Assembly (NCBI GenBank): GCA_945897655.1
Contig: CAMDHB010000192.1
Span: 1 to 6,922 of the forward strand
DNA from: Pseudorhodobacter antarcticus
GTDB taxonomy: Bacteria; Pseudomonadota; Alphaproteobacteria; Rhodobacterales; Rhodobacteraceae
Length of the DNA: 6,922 nucleotides
Direction: 5' to 3'
Part shown: piece by piece, positions 4,680 through 6,922 of the stretch
Numbering within the stretch: the first letter of the stretch is position 1
Layout: the number at the start of each line of letters is the position of its first letter
The notes under the pieces: generated by a model
Told to the model about the DNA's origin: nothing
Databases searched by the model: none
What the model saw: only the letters and a program-made list of their open reading frames with translations
Position numbers and translations under genes: made by a program

Positions 4680-6197
4680 ATGACGACATTCGATTTCCTG
4701 ATGCAGGGCTTTGCCACCGCGCTGGACCCGATGATCCTGCTTTATGCCCTGATCGGTGTGACCCTTGGCACCACAGTCGGCGTGCTGCCCGGTATCGGGC
4801 CTGCACTGACCGTGGCCTTGCTGCTGCCCGTCACCTACGGCCTTGACCCCGCCGGTTCGCTGATCATGTTCGCGGGCATCTACTATGGCGGCATGTATGG
4901 CGGCTCGACCACCTCGATCCTTCTCAACACCCCCGGTGAAAGCGCGTCAATCGTCACGGCGCTGGAGGGGAACAAGATGGCCCGCGCCGGACGCGGTGGC
5001 CCCGCCTTGGCCACCGCCGCCATCGGGTCCTTTGTGGCCGGGCTTCTGGCCACGCTGGCCTTGGCCTTCCTCGCCCCCCATATCGTGAAACTGGCCCTGG
5101 TCTTTGGCCCGCGCGAGTATTTCGCCCTGATGATCCTGGCCTTTGTCACCGTCTCCGCCGCCTTTGGCGAAAGCACGATGAAGGGGCTGACCTCGCTCTT
5201 CGTCGGCCTCGCCTTGGCGATTGTCGGGATTGATGGCCTAACCGGACAAGCCCGGCTGTCCTTTGGCGTGCCGCAACTTCTGGACGGGATCGAGGTGACG
5301 ACCCTTGCCGTCGCCATGTTCGCCGTGGGTGAAGCGCTGTTCGTCGCCGCCCAAGGCCCCGCGATGCAGGAAAAGATCCACGCAATCCGCGGGTCCGTCG
5401 CCATGACACGGGAAGACTGGCGCCGGTCGTGGAAGCCCTGGCTGCGCGGCACCGCCATCGGCTTTCCCATCGGTGCCATGCCCGCAGGTGGGGCCGACAT
5501 CGCCAGTTTCCTATCCTACGGCGCCGAAAAGCGCTTTGCCAAACACCCCGAGGAATTCGGCCACGGCGCGATCGAGGGCGTCGCGGGCCCCGAGGCGGCC
5601 AACAACGCCGCCGCCGCCGGAACCCTGGTGCCCCTGCTGACCCTTGGCCTGCCCACCACCGCCACCGCCGCCATCATGCTGGCGGGCTTCCAACAATTCG
5701 GCCTGCAACCCGGGCCGTTGCTGTTCGCCACCTCGCCCCAACTGGTCTGGGGCCTGATTTCCAGCCTGCTGATCGCCAATGTCATGCTGCTGGTGCTGAA
5801 CCTGCCCTTGATCCGGCTTTGGGTCAAACTGTTGACCATCCCGCGCCCGTGGCTTTACGCGGGCATCCTGCTGTTCGCCACCCTTGGCACCATCGGCCTG
5901 AACCCCTCGCCCGTGGAATTATCCATGCTGCTGATTTTCGGCGTCATGGGGTACCTGATGCGCCTGCACGGCTATCCCATCGCCCCCGTCGTCGTCGGCC
6001 TGATCCTGGGCCCAATGGCCGAACAGCAATTGCGCCGCGCCCTGTCGATTGCCCAAGGCGACTGGTCCACCCTTGTAAGCACCCCCCTTGCGGCGGGACT
6101 GCTGTTTGTGGCGTTCCTCGCCCTTGTGATTCCACCCTTGTTGCGCTGGCGGGGCAAAGGTGCAGTCTTGGCGCAGATCGCGGGGGACGAGGACTAA
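4680..6197 (+). CDS. tctA: TctA-type large membrane subunit of the tripartite tricarboxylate transporter
   Basis: Main carrier subunit in the inner membrane, 505 residues and full length for the family, with around ten or more hydrophobic segments. It takes substrate delivered by TctC and moves it by secondary transport using an ion gradient. The conserved features are GVLPGIGPALT (34-44), the stretch YYGGMYGGSTTSILLNTPGE (68-87), and in the second half AMPAGGADIASFLSYGAEKR (about 260-280) and GPEAANNAAAAG plus LGLPTTATAAIMLAG (about 303-337). The glycine-rich LPGIGP and MPAGGAD loops in the two halves fit the internal repeat known for this family. The ATG is 1 nt after the tctB stop, with only a GGGGG (4670-4674) as weak ribosome site, so coupled translation is likely. 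Its stop interlocks with that of the convergent repressor gene. Confidence 0.97.
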   Translation: MTTFDFLMQGFATALDPMILLYALIGVTLGTTVGVLPGIGPALTVALLLPVTYGLDPAGSLIMFAGIYYGGMYGGSTTSILLNTPGESASIVTALEGNKMARAGRGGPALATAAIGSFVAGLLATLALAFLAPHIVKLALVFGPREYFALMILAFVTVSAAFGESTMKGLTSLFVGLALAIVGIDGLTGQARLSFGVPQLLDGIEVTTLAVAMFAVGEALFVAAQGPAMQEKIHAIRGSVAMTREDWRRSWKPWLRGTAIGFPIGAMPAGGADIASFLSYGAEKRFAKHPEEFGHGAIEGVAGPEAANNAAAAGTLVPLLTLGLPTTATAAIMLAGFQQFGLQPGPLLFATSPQLVWGLISSLLIANVMLLVLNLPLIRLWVKLLTIPRPWLYAGILLFATLGTIGLNPSPVELSMLLIFGVMGYLMRLHGYPIAPVVVGLILGPMAEQQLRRALSIAQGDWSTLVSTPLAAGLLFVAFLALVIPPLLRWRGKGAVLAQIAGDED

Positions 6198-6922
6198 AGG
6201 CGGAACCCGTCGCTTTCTCCCTCGGTCAACACCATCGGCCAGACCTTGCGCACCGTGCCCATGTCATAAATCTCGGCATAGGCGGGCATCGTGGCCAACA
6301 GCGCCTCGGCCAGGCCTATCCCCAGATCGCGCAGGTTCTGGCCAAAGCGAGTCAACGTGGGTGCCAAAAACCGCACTGCCAGACTGTCGCGCCCGATCAC
6401 GGCAATATCGCGCCCCGGCATCACCCCCTGCTCGATCAAGCCCCGATACAGACCCAGCGCCAGCGATTCGTCACTCAGCACAATCGCCGTGGGCCGGGGG
6501 GACAGACGGCAGATCTGGCGCGCCACCTCATACCCCCCCGCCTCGCCGGGTTGAGAGCGGAAGACATGCTCGGGCTGCAACGCCAACCCATGCCGCGACA
6601 TCGTCACGGTCACCGCGTCATGCAGGATATGGCCAAGGTTGATGTCATCCAGCGGCAAGGAAACCGCAATCCGCCGGTGCCCCCTTGCCACGAAACGCTC
6701 CACCGCGATCCGACCAATCCCCCCGAAATCAATATCAAGCCACGGCTGACCGGCATCGGTCTGTGACCGGCCCAGGGTCACAAAGGGCAACTGCCGGTTG
6801 GCCAGAAACGCAATCCGCGGGTCATCGTGCAGGGTGTGCGACAAGATCATGCCATCGACAAACCCGCGCAAGACCATGCGGCGCAGATACTGGTCAGGGT
6901 CCTCGCCCGCCGCGCACAAAAG
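6194..6922 (-). CDS. LacI-family transcriptional regulator, N-terminus cut off by the window edge
   Basis: 242 residues are visible, covering most of the effector-binding domain; the usual length is about 340, so the DNA-binding helix-turn-helix and the first part of the core lie beyond position 6922. The frame is open to the window end. Typical segments in order are GEDPDQYLRRM and VDGMILS near the start, LPFVTLGR, a conserved ARGHRRIAV (the family's GH(R/K)RIA motif), TAIVLSDESLALGLYRGL and AVIGRDSLAVRFLAPTLTRFGQNLRDLG, then the C-terminal helix. This fold binds a sugar or similar small effector, here unidentified. The gene converges on tctA and overlaps it by 4 bp, with no visible terminator between. 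It is not positioned to be co-transcribed with tctCBA, and more likely regulates genes to the right of the window. Confidence 0.92.
   Translation of the reverse strand, partial: LLCAAGEDPDQYLRRMVLRGFVDGMILSHTLHDDPRIAFLANRQLPFVTLGRSQTDAGQPWLDIDFGGIGRIAVERFVARGHRRIAVSLPLDDINLGHILHDAVTVTMSRHGLALQPEHVFRSQPGEAGGYEVARQICRLSPRPTAIVLSDESLALGLYRGLIEQGVMPGRDIAVIGRDSLAVRFLAPTLTRFGQNLRDLGIGLAEALLATMPAYAEIYDMGTVRKVWPMVLTEGESDGFRL

Noticed and set aside
6160..6240. Bidirectional terminator between tctA and the LacI-type gene
   Set aside because: No stem with a following T-run on either strand could be found; the genes overlap.
5429..6766. Plus-strand open frame of 445 codons across tctA and the LacI-type gene
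   Set aside because: Arg/His/Pro-rich shadow frame spanning two real genes on opposite strands.
1..6922. CRISPR array, insertion sequence, tRNA, rRNA or prophage pieces
   Set aside because: No repeat-spacer pattern, transposase, long terminal inverted repeats or structural RNA sequence was seen.

Overview
The window reads as high-GC alphaproteobacterial DNA, most likely from the Rhodobacteraceae (Rhodobacter/Paracoccus/Gemmobacter type). This placement is an inference from codon use (GCC, CTG and GGC rich), dense gene packing and the gene combination; there is no rRNA or other marker gene. Coding density is near total. The two largest gaps are 64 bp and 114 bp, and both are regulatory in appearance.

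Layout. Positions 1-2005 (minus strand) hold a TctD/TctE-type two-component system. The OmpR-family response regulator (1328-2005) is followed, with a 4-bp ATGA overlap, by its sensor histidine kinase (1331 down to the window edge, C-terminus cut off). A 64-bp divergent region separates it from a plus-strand gene for a secreted solute-binding protein of the ABC type (2070-3131). After 114 bp containing several short inverted repeats comes a complete tripartite tricarboxylate transporter operon in the order tctC (3246-4190), tctB (4187-4678), tctA (4680-6197). A partial LacI-family repressor (6194-6922, minus strand, N-terminus cut off) converges on tctA, with interlocked stop codons.

How the parts fit. 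TctC captures a carboxylate (or another small acid) in the periplasm and delivers it to the TctA/TctB membrane carrier. TctE senses and TctD presumably activates the transporter genes. The extra solute-binding protein between regulator and transporter has no ABC permease or ATPase beside it in this window. Precedents exist for binding proteins working as co-sensors with two-component systems (PgtC of Salmonella; BctC with BctDE in Bordetella), so a sensory role is a reasonable but unproven idea. The LacI-type regulator faces the other way and more likely controls genes to the right of the window.

Nothing here demands a wholly new system. The points most worth following up are the orphan binding protein, the mirror-image sequence around the two divergent start codons, the cluster of inverted repeats and two strong Shine-Dalgarno sites in front of tctC, and a very stable hairpin at the tctC/tctB junction that could set unequal expression within the operon.
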